From: Nitrobacter sp. Nb-311A
Lineage (GTDB): Bacteria > Pseudomonadota > Alphaproteobacteria > Rhizobiales > Xanthobacteraceae
Assembly: GCF_000152905.1 (NCBI RefSeq)
Contig: NZ_CH672418.1
Span: forward strand, 158,776-222,775
Direction: 5' to 3'
DNA length: 64,000 nucleotides
Below the pieces are notes generated by a model. The model ran no database searches, was not told the origin of the DNA, and saw only the letters and a list, made by a program, of their open reading frames with translations. Position numbers and translations under genes: made by a program. Shown here one piece after another: positions 47,713 through 57,131 of this stretch. How positions within the stretch are numbered: the stretch's first letter is position 1; the number at the start of each line of letters is the position of its first letter.

Positions 47713-49113
47713 ATGACTTCGGAAAGCATAAACGCGGCCGATATTCCCGGAAATGCGGAGTCCGCGGGGCAGGCGCGGCGACACGAGCAACTGACTTTCG
47801 ATCTCGATGTTGAAATCTGCGTCGTCGGCGGCGGGCTGGCCGGCCTCACCGTGGCGTTGGAGGCGGCGCGGACAGGCGCGAACGTCGTCGTGCTCGAAAG
47901 CCGTCATGTCGGCTGGAGCGCGTCGGGCCATCATCTCGGGACGGCGATGCCCGGCTATGCGCTTCCGCTTTCCGACCTGATCGCGCGTGTCGGTTTCGAT
48001 GATGCATATGAACTCTGGTCGCTGTCGCGAGCCGGCGCCGATTACGTTCGCGCCCATGCCGCTGAAGATGTCATTCCGGGACTCGGGTTCACCGAAGGCG
48101 TGCTCGAGGTTTCCAATGTCGATGCGGGTGAGCGGCTCATCAGCCATCTGCAGATGCTCAGCGAGGATTTCGCGACCGAGGCGGAAGGGTGGCAGATCGA
48201 TCGCGTCCGCAACGCCTTGAGCACCGACCGGTATTTTCACGCGGTGCATTATCCGCGAGCGTTCCAGATCGACGGTCGCAAATATATTCACGGCCTCGCC
48301 GAGCTTGCGCGCAAGGCCGGTGCTCGCATCTTCGAACATACGCCGGTGATCAGCATCGATCCGTCCGGAATTCGGAAACGTATTGCGACGCCGCGGGCGC
48401 GTCTGCGGGCTTCCCACGTCGTGCTTGCGGGCAATGTCCATCTCGGCGAAGCGTTGCGCCGATTATCCGATACGCTGGTGCCGGTCTGGCGTTATGCCGC
48501 CGTCACCGCGCCTTTGGGGGCACGACTTGCAGAGGTGGTGAGGTTTCAGGGCTCTGTCATCGACGCCGACGGCATCGATCATTTTCGGATCATCGATGGC
48601 GACAGGCTGATGTGGGCGAGCCCTGAAACCACCTGGGAGGCGCGGCCCGAGCGTCAGAGAGGGGCGATCCGCAGGCGTATCCTTACCACCTTCCCGCAAC
48701 TCGAGACCGTCGAGATTGCGGAGGTTTTCTGCGGCGCGGTCGGTGAGACCGTTCACGGCATGCCGCAGGTCGGGCAGTTGCAGCCCGGACTATGGGTTGC
48801 GAGCGGCTTCGGCCGGCAGGGATTGAATACCTCGGCGATGGCCGGACAACTGATCGCCCGCGGGATGCTGGAAGGTGACGACCGCTGGCGGTTGTTCGCG
48901 CCGTTCGAACTGGTATGGGCGGGCGGAACGACCGGACGCGCGGCGGGCTATGCGATCGGCACGGCCATGCGAGCGCGTTCCGCCGCCGCCGGCGTGCTGG
49001 CGCGCTATCGCGAACGAGCGCGGCTCAATGCAGCCAATCGCAAGGCCAAAGCGCGGCCGCCGCGCGTTGCGGCTCCTCACATGTCGGCTTCAAAGGACTC
49101 CGGGGAAATATGA
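47713..49113 (+). CDS. FAD-dependent amine oxidoreductase (DAO family, PuuB-like)
   Basis: A 466-residue flavoprotein. The FAD-binding motif VVGGGLAGLTVALEAARTGA starts near residue 38. The HVGWSASGHHLG segment shortly after is typical of gamma-glutamylputrescine oxidase and related DAO-family enzymes, and the C-terminal GFGRQGLNTSAMAGQLIA closes the flavin site. The ATG at 47713 is preferred over a GTG at 47698. There is no polyamine-catabolism gene next to it, so the substrate is open. The last 25 residues are basic and lie beyond the conserved domain. Confidence 0.88.
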   Translation: MTSESINAADIPGNAESAGQARRHEQLTFDLDVEICVVGGGLAGLTVALEAARTGANVVVLESRHVGWSASGHHLGTAMPGYALPLSDLIARVGFDDAYELWSLSRAGADYVRAHAAEDVIPGLGFTEGVLEVSNVDAGERLISHLQMLSEDFATEAEGWQIDRVRNALSTDRYFHAVHYPRAFQIDGRKYIHGLAELARKAGARIFEHTPVISIDPSGIRKRIATPRARLRASHVVLAGNVHLGEALRRLSDTLVPVWRYAAVTAPLGARLAEVVRFQGSVIDADGIDHFRIIDGDRLMWASPETTWEARPERQRGAIRRRILTTFPQLETVEIAEVFCGAVGETVHGMPQVGQLQPGLWVASGFGRQGLNTSAMAGQLIARGMLEGDDRWRLFAPFELVWAGGTTGRAAGYAIGTAMRARSAAAGVLARYRERARLNAANRKAKARPPRVAAPHMSASKDSGEI

Positions 49114-49292
49114 GCGGGTGGCTTTAATCTCTTTCCGCAAGCCCGGTTCCGCAAGCCCGGGGAGGGAGCTAACGCTTTCCGGAATAACCTCGCGGGAACG
49201 TGAGAAAATTCCGGGCGCGTCCGTGTAATTTTACTCAGGCCACCTCATATCAGATGCCGTTGAATCGGTTCGCGCCGGCACCGGAGACAGCC

Positions 49293-49805
49293 ATGATTGA
49301 TCGTCGCATCCTGCTCGCATCCGCCGGTCTCGCGGGTCTGTTCGGCTTTCGCTGGGTGTGGAGGGAATCCGCCTGGGCAGCCGAGACGAAGGCCGCGCGA
49401 AAGTTCGAGATCGAAAAGACTGATGCCGAATGGCGGGCGCAGCTCAAGCCCTGGCAATATCACGTCCTTCGTCAGCATGGCACCGAACCGGCCTTCAGCA
49501 GTCCGCTGCTCAGGGAGCATCGCAAGGGTACATTCGCCTGCGCCGGCTGCGACCTGCCGCTCTATTCGTCGGAGACGAAATTTGAAAGCGGCACCGGCTG
49601 GCCCAGCTTCTGGAGGCCGCTCGACAACGCTGTCGGAGAATCGACCGACACAACGCTTGGCATCGCGAGGACCGAGGTGCATTGCCGTCGCTGCGGCGGC
49701 CATCTCGGCCATGTTTTCGACGACGGGCCGAAACCGACGGGCCTGCGTTACTGCATGAACGGGCTGGCGCTCGTTTTCCATCCCGCTTCGCCATCGGCGA
49801 CGTAG
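49293..49805 (+). CDS. msrB: Peptide-methionine (R)-S-oxide reductase MsrB with N-terminal export signal
   Basis: Repairs methionine-R-sulfoxide in proteins. The 170-residue protein has an N-terminal twin-arginine-like signal (DRRILLASAGLAGLFGFRW, cleavage probably after WAAE or nearby), pointing to the periplasm. The MsrB domain shows the zinc cysteine pairs CAGC and CRRC, the substrate-pocket GTGWPSFW, the HLGHVF motif and the catalytic cysteine in RYCMNG. I chose the ATG at 49293, which starts the signal; the frame is open to 49200. Confidence 0.93.
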   Translation: MIDRRILLASAGLAGLFGFRWVWRESAWAAETKAARKFEIEKTDAEWRAQLKPWQYHVLRQHGTEPAFSSPLLREHRKGTFACAGCDLPLYSSETKFESGTGWPSFWRPLDNAVGESTDTTLGIARTEVHCRRCGGHLGHVFDDGPKPTGLRYCMNGLALVFHPASPSAT

Positions 49806-49949
49806 AATATTCGCGTAAAATAACAGGGGTCTCGATTGCTCGCGACCGCGAGGCGCTTCCCCGGCAAGAGTTGCCGGCCAAGGCAAGAATGCCCTGGGCT
49901 CCGAAGCCGGAACATATGCTAACCTACTGAAATAATTTGTCTCTTCCGT

Positions 49950-49964
49950 TGGCATGGAGATTGC
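49950..49964 (+). promoter_or_regulatory. Candidate sigma-54 promoter of flgE
   Basis: TTGGCATGGAGATTGCGA contains TGGCAT and TTGC with the strict GG-N10-GC spacing of -24/-12 promoters. Position relative to the flgE ATG (50035) gives a leader of about 60 nt. Sigma-54 controls hook and filament genes in Caulobacter-like systems. Assignment is by motif only. Confidence 0.5.
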
Positions 49965-50034
49965 GACTCCGTTTGCCGATCGTGGCGAGGTTGACCTTGC
50001 GCTTAGGGCCGCCCGGATCGAGTTGGAGAGACGT

Positions 50035-51876
50035 ATGGGTATTTTCGACGCACTGAATACTTCGGTCGGCGGTTTGCAGGCACAGTCCTTCGCACTTCAG
50101 AATATCTCCGGCAACATCGCAAACTCCCAGACCACGGGCTATAAGGGTATCACCACCGCCTTCGTTGACCTGATCCCGGATTCGACCACCCCCAATCGTC
50201 AGGTTGCCGGCGGCGTGACCGCCTATGCGACCCCGACCATCAGCAGTCAGGGAACGGTGTCGGCCTCGACGGTCGGCACCTACATGGCGATAAACGGCGA
50301 TGGCTTCTTCAACGTCCAGACGCCGACGGGACGGGTCGACAATCAGCCGCAGTTTTCCGGCGTGACGTACTACACGCGGCGCGGCGATTTTCAGGTCGAC
50401 GCTCACGGCCATCTTGTCAACAGCGCCGGCTACTATCTGATGGGCGTAGCGGTCGATCCCAAGACGGGCAATCCGCTCGGCAATGTGCCGCAGGTGCTTA
50501 AGTTCCAGAACAGCTTCGTTCCGGCGCAAGCCACGACGACGGTGCAATACGCCGCCAATCTTCCGGCGGTCCCGAGAACGCTGTCGAGCGCGACCGCGCC
50601 CGTCGGGAGCATCACGGCGGCCGGCGGATTGAATCCGTCCGACTTCACGACCAATTTCAATCCGCTTGTGGTCGGCACGCCGGCGCCGCCCTATACCGAC
50701 AACACCACCATGGGGTCGCCGGCGACCAACCAGCAGACCCCTCCGGTCGCGATCACCAGCGCGACGCTTTTGTCGGGCACGGCGCCGAGCGACTCGTTGC
50801 CGGGTGGATTCGCGGTCGGGGACACCATCACCGTGAATGGCACCACGATCACCTTCACCGACGCCAGCACCGCGTTGCCGCCGGGCGCGCAGGACGCGAC
50901 CCATGTCCGCATCGACGACACCGTCGGCGATCTGCTGGGCAAGATCGGCGCGATCACCGGCCAGGCTCCGACGATCGACGCCGGCACCGGCGCAATCACC
51001 CTGCATACCGGCACCGCGCAGGACCTCTCGGTCACGAGCGCGTCTTCCGGCTGGACGGCGATGGGCTTCGGCGCGACCACCAACATCGCGCGCGGGGGTG
51101 GCGGCACGCCCGGCGCCGGGGTGGTGATCGCCAACGACCAGACAATCTTCCAGCAGCAATCGATCAGCGGCGGCGCGGTCACGGCCTATGATGCGACCGG
51201 AACGGCGGTGAACCTGCAACTGCGCTGGGCCAAAACCGACAGCGCCTCGCTCGGAGCCGGGCATTCCGATACCTGGAACCTGTTCTATCAGGCCGATCCG
51301 AACGCCACCGGCACGCAGGCGGCGTGGATCAATGTCGGCACCAACTTCACCTTCGGCGTCAACGGCCAGCTTTCGAGCCCGGTCGGGTCGTCCATCACCA
51401 TTCCCAGCGTCAGTGTCGGATCCCAGTCGCTCGGCAACCTCACGCTGAATATCGGCTCGGGCGGTCTGACCCAGTATGCGAGCAGCGGCGGCAACGCCAC
51501 CATCAACGCGATCAACCAGAACGGCTACGCCGCCGGACAGTTGCAATCGGTCGCCATCAACAATGACGGCATCGTGGTCGGCACCTTCTCGAACGGGCAG
51601 AACCTGTCCCTGGCGCAGGTGTCACTGTCGCACTTCAACGGCACCAACTACCTCAAGGCGCTCGACGGCGGGGCGTATGCGGTGACCGACGAGTCAGGGC
51701 CGGCAATTGCGGGCGCGGCAGGGCACATCAGCGGCTCGTCGCTCGAAGGCTCCAACACCGATATCGCCGACGAGTTCACCAAGCTGATCGTGACCCAGCA
51801 GGCCTATTCGGCGAATACGAAAGTCATCACCACCGCGAACAGTATGGTTCAGGATCTTCTGAACGTGCTGCGCTAG
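50035..51876 (+). CDS. flgE: Flagellar hook protein FlgE
   Basis: A 613-residue hook subunit. The N-terminal rod/hook signature GIFDALNTSVGGLQAQSFAL with NISGNIANSQTTGYKGI starts directly at the ATG 50035, which has GGAGAG upstream. The C-terminus ends EFTKLIVTQQAYSANTKVIT, the standard axial-protein helix. An additional beta-rich module (about residues 240-352: TITVNGTTITF, DDTVGDLLGKIGAITG, DLSVTSASSG) resembles the one in both flagellins of this window. First gene of flgE-flgK-flgL. Confidence 0.95.
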   Translation: MGIFDALNTSVGGLQAQSFALQNISGNIANSQTTGYKGITTAFVDLIPDSTTPNRQVAGGVTAYATPTISSQGTVSASTVGTYMAINGDGFFNVQTPTGRVDNQPQFSGVTYYTRRGDFQVDAHGHLVNSAGYYLMGVAVDPKTGNPLGNVPQVLKFQNSFVPAQATTTVQYAANLPAVPRTLSSATAPVGSITAAGGLNPSDFTTNFNPLVVGTPAPPYTDNTTMGSPATNQQTPPVAITSATLLSGTAPSDSLPGGFAVGDTITVNGTTITFTDASTALPPGAQDATHVRIDDTVGDLLGKIGAITGQAPTIDAGTGAITLHTGTAQDLSVTSASSGWTAMGFGATTNIARGGGGTPGAGVVIANDQTIFQQQSISGGAVTAYDATGTAVNLQLRWAKTDSASLGAGHSDTWNLFYQADPNATGTQAAWINVGTNFTFGVNGQLSSPVGSSITIPSVSVGSQSLGNLTLNIGSGGLTQYASSGGNATINAINQNGYAAGQLQSVAINNDGIVVGTFSNGQNLSLAQVSLSHFNGTNYLKALDGGAYAVTDESGPAIAGAAGHISGSSLEGSNTDIADEFTKLIVTQQAYSANTKVITTANSMVQDLLNVLR

Positions 51877-51912
51877 AGCCTTCCGCTTCTGATTGAATCA
51901 GGAGCATGGCTC
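51876..51912. repeat. Palindromic element between flgE and flgK
   Basis: GAGCC at 51878-51882 and GGCTC at 51908-51912 enclose GCTTCTGATTGAATCAGGAG, itself an inverted repeat (CTGATT and AATCAG). It is the same core as 24229-24255. It could form a stem in the flgE-flgK transcript, but it has no T-run. Confidence 0.65.
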
Positions 51913-51947
51913 TCAGATTTTGATCCGGCTTCGAGGCGGGCAAAGAG

Positions 51948-53810
51948 ATGAGTTTGAGTTCGGCCCTCTCCATCGCCATGTCCGGCTTGCGCGCCAACCA
52001 GGCCGCGCTGTCGATCGTGTCCGGCAACGTCGCCAACGCGAACACGCCGGGCTACGTGGCGCAAACGCTGGTGCAGGATCAGATCGTGACCGGCAGCACC
52101 GGTTCCGGCGTCCGCATCATAGGCGTCAGCCGCACGCTTGACGCCTATGTCCAATCTCAGTTGCGTACGGAAAACGCCGGCAGCGCTTATGCAAGCCAGA
52201 TCGCCGCAGTGCTCGGCCAGTTGCAGAACGTCTATGGCACCCCGGGCAACGACGGAACGCTTGAGGCCGCCTACAACAGGTTCACCTCCGCATTACAGGC
52301 GCTGTCGGCGAGTTCAGGCAATCCTGCAGCTCAGTCGTCGGTGCTGAACGCCGCGCAGGCGCTGGCGCAACAGCTCAATGCGACCACCGGCGGCATTCAG
52401 ACGCTGCGATCCAACGCCGAGCAAGATCTGTCTGTATCGGTCTCGCAGGCCAGCGCGGCGATGCAACAGATCGCGCAGCTCAATCAGAGGCTGCAAAGCG
52501 TGAGTGTTCAGGATCCGGCGGCTGCTACGCTGATGGATCAGCGCGACGCTGCGATCGACCAGCTTTCAAGGTTGATGGACATCCGTGCGGTAACCGATGG
52601 CGCCAATCAAACCTCGGTATTCACCACGTCCGGCGTCCAGCTCGTCGGCGGCGTGTACGCGTCAACGCTGACATTCAATGCGCAGTCCTCGCTCACCGCG
52701 AACTCGCAATGGAACGCCGATCCCGCGAAGTCGAGCGTCGGCACCATCATCTGCCAGCTTCCGAATGGCGCCAAGATCGACATGATCGCTTCGCAAGGCA
52801 TCAACTCCGGCCAGATCGCCGCCGATGTCCAGTTGCGCGACAAGATTTTGGTGCAGGCGCAGAACCAGGTGGACCAGATGGCGGCGACGCTCGCCAGCGC
52901 GTTGTCCGACATCACCACGGGCGGCGTGCCGGTGACTGGTCCGCCGTCGGGTTTTGACCTTGATCCGTCCAATATGCTGCCGGGCAACTCGTTCAGCGTC
53001 ACCTACACCGACTCCGGTAACGTCTCGCACACCGTCACCGTGGTGCGGGTGGACGATCCGGCGGCGCTACCGATTCCGAATACGGCCTCCAATCCGAACG
53101 ATAGCGTGATCGGCGTCGATTTCTCTGGCGGACTCGCCTCGATCGTGTCGCAACTGAATGCGCAGATCGGGGCTACGTCGCATCTGACGTTTTCCGCTTC
53201 CGGGTCGCAGTTGCGGGTGGTCGACGACGGCTCTGGTGCATCGACCGTGACCGCGGCATCGACCACGACGACGGTGCAGTCGCTCGCATCAGGGAATCCG
53301 CAACTGCCATTCTTCACCGACCGCGCCTCACTCTATACCGGCGCGATCACAGGCTCCGCGTCGCAGATCACAGGGCTGGCGGGACGCATCCAGGTCAACG
53401 CCGCGCTGCTCGCCGATCCCTCGAAGCTCACGATCTACAGCACGTCGCCGGTCACGCCCGCCGGCGACACCACGCGCTCCGACTTCATTTTCGACCGGTT
53501 GACGTCGGCGACCTTCACCTACTCTCCGAACACCGGCCTTGGCGCGGCGGCAGCGCCGTTCCAGGGGACGTTGCCCTCGTTCCTGCAGCAGTTCGTCAGC
53601 TTGCAGAGCGGTGCGGCGACGACCGCGAAGCAGGTCGCGCAGGGCCAGGAGATCGTCGTCAATACCCTGCAGAAAAAGTTCGACGCCGAGGCGGGCGTGA
53701 ACATGGACACCGAAATGGCCAATCTGATCGCTTTGCAGAATTCCTATGCGGCGAATGCGCATGTGATGACCGTGGTCCAGAGCATGATGCAGACGCTGTT
53801 GCAGGCATAA
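51948..53810 (+). CDS. flgK: Flagellar hook-associated protein 1 FlgK
   Basis: A 620-residue hook-filament junction protein. The N-terminus (SLSSALSIAMSGLRANQAAL, then IVSGNVANANTPGYVAQTL) and C-terminus (DTEMANLIALQNSYAANAHV) are the FlgK/FlgE axial signatures. The central variable part includes a FSVTYTDSGNVSHTVTVVR segment followed by LNAQIGATSHLTFSASGSQL, similar in plan to decoration modules in the flagellins. It starts 71 bp after flgE and ends 27 bp before flgL, consistent with one operon. Confidence 0.94.
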   Translation: MSLSSALSIAMSGLRANQAALSIVSGNVANANTPGYVAQTLVQDQIVTGSTGSGVRIIGVSRTLDAYVQSQLRTENAGSAYASQIAAVLGQLQNVYGTPGNDGTLEAAYNRFTSALQALSASSGNPAAQSSVLNAAQALAQQLNATTGGIQTLRSNAEQDLSVSVSQASAAMQQIAQLNQRLQSVSVQDPAAATLMDQRDAAIDQLSRLMDIRAVTDGANQTSVFTTSGVQLVGGVYASTLTFNAQSSLTANSQWNADPAKSSVGTIICQLPNGAKIDMIASQGINSGQIAADVQLRDKILVQAQNQVDQMAATLASALSDITTGGVPVTGPPSGFDLDPSNMLPGNSFSVTYTDSGNVSHTVTVVRVDDPAALPIPNTASNPNDSVIGVDFSGGLASIVSQLNAQIGATSHLTFSASGSQLRVVDDGSGASTVTAASTTTTVQSLASGNPQLPFFTDRASLYTGAITGSASQITGLAGRIQVNAALLADPSKLTIYSTSPVTPAGDTTRSDFIFDRLTSATFTYSPNTGLGAAAAPFQGTLPSFLQQFVSLQSGAATTAKQVAQGQEIVVNTLQKKFDAEAGVNMDTEMANLIALQNSYAANAHVMTVVQSMMQTLLQA

Positions 53811-53837
53811 TTGTAACGACGGCGCAAGGCGGTTCTC

Positions 53838-55343
53838 ATGGCAGTCAACGGCATCGGTTTCGGCAACACCATCCTCGGCGGTTCGATCCGCAATCTCAAG
53901 GCGCAGATGGCCGATTTGCAGGGCCAGCTCACGAGCGGCAAGCGCGCGACAACCTATTCGGGCATGGGCGCCAACGAAGGCTTTGCGATCGCGGCGCGCG
54001 CGCAACTGTCGAACATTGCCGCCTATACCGACACCATGATGAAGATCAACACCAACATTGGAGTTGCCAATACCGCGCTGCAGGCGCTCTCCGACATCGG
54101 CACGCAGTTGCAGAATGCCGCGATCAGCGGGTCGCAGACGTTGAACAGCATGGGGCAGACCGCAGGCCAGCAGACCGCGGTCGCTGAATTTTCGTCGATG
54201 GTCGGCATCCTGAACACGCAGGCTGGCGATCGCTACATCTTTTCCGGCAGTACGATCTACACCCAGCCGGTGGCTTCGTCCGATCTGATCCTGAACGGCA
54301 ACGGGGCAGGGCAGGCCGGGTTGAGGCAGGTCATCTCCGAGCGCAAGCAGGCGGATCTGGGAGCCGGTGGCCTTGGCCGCATCGACATTTCCTCGCCGAC
54401 CGTCACCTCCGTGGCGGTCGCGGAGGATGCATCACCTTCCGTTTACGGCCTGAAACTGCAATCGGTGTCGTCGTCATTGTTAGGAGCCACAGTTACAGGT
54501 CCGACCGGAGCGCCGCCCGTCATCTCAGTCGATCTCGGCGTTACCAACCCGGTCGATGGCGACACAGTGAGTTTCACCTTCGATCTTCCGGACGGCACCA
54601 GCGAGACAGTACAACTGACCGCGTCCAGCGAAGTGCCGGCGCCTGCCGGCAGCTTCGCGATTGGCGCGACGCCAACTGCTACCGCCGCCAACCTCAACGC
54701 CGCACTGACGAGTTCGATCGGAAAACTGGCGAATACCTCGCTGGTCGCGGCCTCCGCCGTCCGCGCGACGCGTGATTTCTTCGACCAGCCGCCGCAGCGC
54801 GTTGACCTGACCCCGCCGGCAACGCTTGCCACGGCCACCGCCGCTGTGAACGGCACGGTCGCAGATACTGTCCAGTGGTACACCGGAGACGATGGCGCGG
54901 GCTCAGCGCGCGCGACCTCGGTGGTGCGGGTCGATTCTTCGGTGACGGTGCAATATGGGATGCGTGCGAGCGAGGATGCCATCCGTTCGCTGATGGAGTC
55001 CGTCGCGGTTCTTGCGGCAGTGACGACATCGCCGACCGATCCGAACGCGGCCGATCAAATTTCGGCGCTCAACTCGCGCGTGGCGCAAAATCTGACGGTC
55101 GCGCCCGGCAGCCAGACTATCGGGGATATCCAGGTCGATCTCGCCAACGCGCAGACCGTGATGAAGGATGCGACCGCGCGGCAGAAACTGACGCAAGCGA
55201 CGATGCAGAACATCATCGACCAGGCGGAGAATGTTTCCACTGACGAAGTCGCAAGCCAGCTGCTGGCGTTGCAGACCGACCTGCAGGCTTCATATCAAAC
55301 CACGGCTATGCTCTCGCAGCTCAGTCTGGTGAAATTCCTCTGA
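53838..55343 (+). CDS. flgL: Flagellar hook-associated protein 3 FlgL (flagellin-like)
   Basis: A 501-residue junction protein. The N-terminal flagellin-type helix includes LKAQMADLQGQLTSGKRATT, and the C-terminal helix reads ENVSTDEVASQLLALQTDLQ followed by ASYQTTAMLSQLSLVKFL, matching the alphaproteobacterial FlgL group. The middle (about residues 225-310) carries GDTVSFTFDLPDGTSETVQL and NLNAALTSSIGKLAN, a module seen in related flagellar proteins. Third gene of the flgE-flgK-flgL set. A 300-bp spacer then precedes a non-flagellar gene. Confidence 0.93.
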   Translation: MAVNGIGFGNTILGGSIRNLKAQMADLQGQLTSGKRATTYSGMGANEGFAIAARAQLSNIAAYTDTMMKINTNIGVANTALQALSDIGTQLQNAAISGSQTLNSMGQTAGQQTAVAEFSSMVGILNTQAGDRYIFSGSTIYTQPVASSDLILNGNGAGQAGLRQVISERKQADLGAGGLGRIDISSPTVTSVAVAEDASPSVYGLKLQSVSSSLLGATVTGPTGAPPVISVDLGVTNPVDGDTVSFTFDLPDGTSETVQLTASSEVPAPAGSFAIGATPTATAANLNAALTSSIGKLANTSLVAASAVRATRDFFDQPPQRVDLTPPATLATATAAVNGTVADTVQWYTGDDGAGSARATSVVRVDSSVTVQYGMRASEDAIRSLMESVAVLAAVTTSPTDPNAADQISALNSRVAQNLTVAPGSQTIGDIQVDLANAQTVMKDATARQKLTQATMQNIIDQAENVSTDEVASQLLALQTDLQASYQTTAMLSQLSLVKFL

Positions 55344-55648
55344 CGATATTATCTACGTCGGAGCCGGGATAGCCCGGACCCAGACCAGGGAACGACAAAA
55401 CCCGTTCCAAAACCCGTCATGGTGCGGTACTCATGGGGAATTCCCGCGCTGCCGGGACGTGCCCGCCTTTTGGTTGGAACGGGAGCGGGCTGGCGCGAAG
55501 GTCCATCAGCCCATTCGGAAAATGGCGAGCAGAAGCCCTTTGCGCGCGGCAAGGAAGCACGTTTCATGCGCAGCTTTGAGATTGAATTCGCCTCTCGTTG
55601 CTACGAGGAGCCGCACACTGTTCTCACGTGCGGTGGGGAGCGGGCGGC
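55344..55648. other. 305-bp spacer between flgL and the PLP decarboxylase gene
   Basis: No gene is evident. A small hairpin (CCGCAC at 55611-55616 and GTGCGG at 55628-55633) lies shortly before the decarboxylase ATG at 55649, near its ribosome-binding site GTGGGGAGCGGG. No promoter elements could be called and no clear flgL terminator was found. Confidence 0.5.
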
Positions 55649-57106
55649 ATGAAGCCTGCATCGCGCGACGCCCTGTCGCAACCCGATGAAACGCTCGATC
55701 CGGACGACTGGGACATGCTTCGCGCGGAGGGGCACGGGATGCTCGATGACATGTTCGACTATATCGCAGGCATTCGCGCGCGCCCGGTGTGGCGGCCGAT
55801 CCCGGCGGAAGCGCGCGCCTGTTTTCGCGAAGACCTGCCGCGCGAGGGCGTCGATGTCGCCGACATTTATCAGGAGTTTGCCGAACTCATCGCGCCGTAC
55901 ACCGCCGGGAATGTCCACCCCGGATTCATGGGATGGGTCAACGGCGGCGGCACAGCGGTCGGGATGCTGGCCGAGATGCTGGCGGCGGGGTTGAACGCCA
56001 ATGTCGCCGGCCGCGATCAGATGCCGATCGAAGTCGAGCGCCAGCTCGTTTTGTGGGTGCGGCAGATGTTCGGCTTTCCCGATACCGCGAGCGGCATCTT
56101 CGTCACGGGAACGTCGATGGCGAACCTGATGGGAATTCTGGTGGCGCGTTCGGCGCGAATCGGCCCGTCCGTGCGCCAGCGCGGCTTGTTGGATCGCGGC
56201 GCCGGTCTCATCGCCTATACATCGGTTGCGACGCACGGCTGCATTGCCCAGGCCATGGACCTCGCCGGCTTCGGCACCGACGCCCTGCGACGGATTCCGG
56301 TTGACCGCCGTCATCGCATCGATGTCGATGCGCTGCGTGCGCAGATCGCGGTCGATCGCGCCGCGGGATTTGAACCATTTCTCGTGATCGGGTCGGCGGG
56401 GACAGTCGACATCGGAGCGATCGACGATCTTGCGGCGCTGCATGGCGTGTGCCGCGACGAGAAGCTATGGCTGCATATCGATGGCGCATTCGGCGCGCTC
56501 GGAGTTCTGTCGTCCGAAATCGCACCTCGTCTCGCGGGAATTGAGAGCGCCGACTCCATCGCTTTCGATTTCCATAAATGGGGACAGGTGCCCTACGATG
56601 CGGGTTTCCTTCTCGTCCGCGACGGCGAGCAGCACCGCCGCACGTTTGCGGCGCCGGTCGCCTATCTGCGCCGGGAGACGCGCGGGCTTGCGGCGGGCTC
56701 GCCGTGGCCATGCGACTACGGCCTGGATATGTCCCGCAGCTTTCGCGCGCTGAAGACGTGGTTCACATTGAAAGCCTATGGCACCGAGAGGCTCGGCGCC
56801 ATGATTGACCGGACCTGCGCGCTGGCGCGTTGCCTGGAAGCGAAGATCGCGGCCGAACCGAAGCTCGAACTGCTCGCGCCGGTGCAGCTCAACATCGTGT
56901 GCTTCCGCTATCGGGCCGATGATGCCGACAGGGTCAATGCGAACATTGTCGCATCGCTGCACGAGTCGGGACTCGCGGCGCCGTCCACGACCATGCTGGA
57001 CGGCAGGCTGGCGATCCGCGCGGCGATCGTCAACCATCGCACCGGAATGCGCGACATCGAGGCGCTGGTGTCGGCGGTGCTGTCGTTCGGCACGCGCGAA
57101 GCCTGA
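55649..57106 (+). CDS. Pyridoxal-phosphate-dependent (group II, aromatic-amino-acid-type) decarboxylase
   Basis: A 485-residue group II PLP decarboxylase. The PLP-binding lysine is K310 in AFDFHKWGQVPYDAG. The HIDGAFGAL aspartate-containing strand and the N-terminal VHPGFMGWVNGGGT segment are typical of aromatic-L-amino-acid/tyrosine/histidine decarboxylase relatives. I chose the ATG at 55649, with GGGGAG upstream; the frame is open to 55598. It sits between flgL and flbT and has no obvious flagellar role. The amino-acid substrate cannot be deduced. Confidence 0.9.
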   Translation: MKPASRDALSQPDETLDPDDWDMLRAEGHGMLDDMFDYIAGIRARPVWRPIPAEARACFREDLPREGVDVADIYQEFAELIAPYTAGNVHPGFMGWVNGGGTAVGMLAEMLAAGLNANVAGRDQMPIEVERQLVLWVRQMFGFPDTASGIFVTGTSMANLMGILVARSARIGPSVRQRGLLDRGAGLIAYTSVATHGCIAQAMDLAGFGTDALRRIPVDRRHRIDVDALRAQIAVDRAAGFEPFLVIGSAGTVDIGAIDDLAALHGVCRDEKLWLHIDGAFGALGVLSSEIAPRLAGIESADSIAFDFHKWGQVPYDAGFLLVRDGEQHRRTFAAPVAYLRRETRGLAAGSPWPCDYGLDMSRSFRALKTWFTLKAYGTERLGAMIDRTCALARCLEAKIAAEPKLELLAPVQLNIVCFRYRADDADRVNANIVASLHESGLAAPSTTMLDGRLAIRAAIVNHRTGMRDIEALVSAVLSFGTREA

Positions 57107-57131
57107 GGATGACCGGTGTTTGACCGCCCGA

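Noticed and set aside
49924-51546. 540-codon minus-strand frame opposite flgE
   Set aside because: An Arg/Gly-rich shadow of the GC-rich hook gene; flgE on the plus strand is unambiguous.
55605-55640. Possible group II intron domain V (GAGCCGCAC ... GTGCGG hairpin)
   Set aside because: The expected GAAA tetraloop, two-nucleotide bulge and flanking intron sequence are missing. It is only a small hairpin near a start codon.
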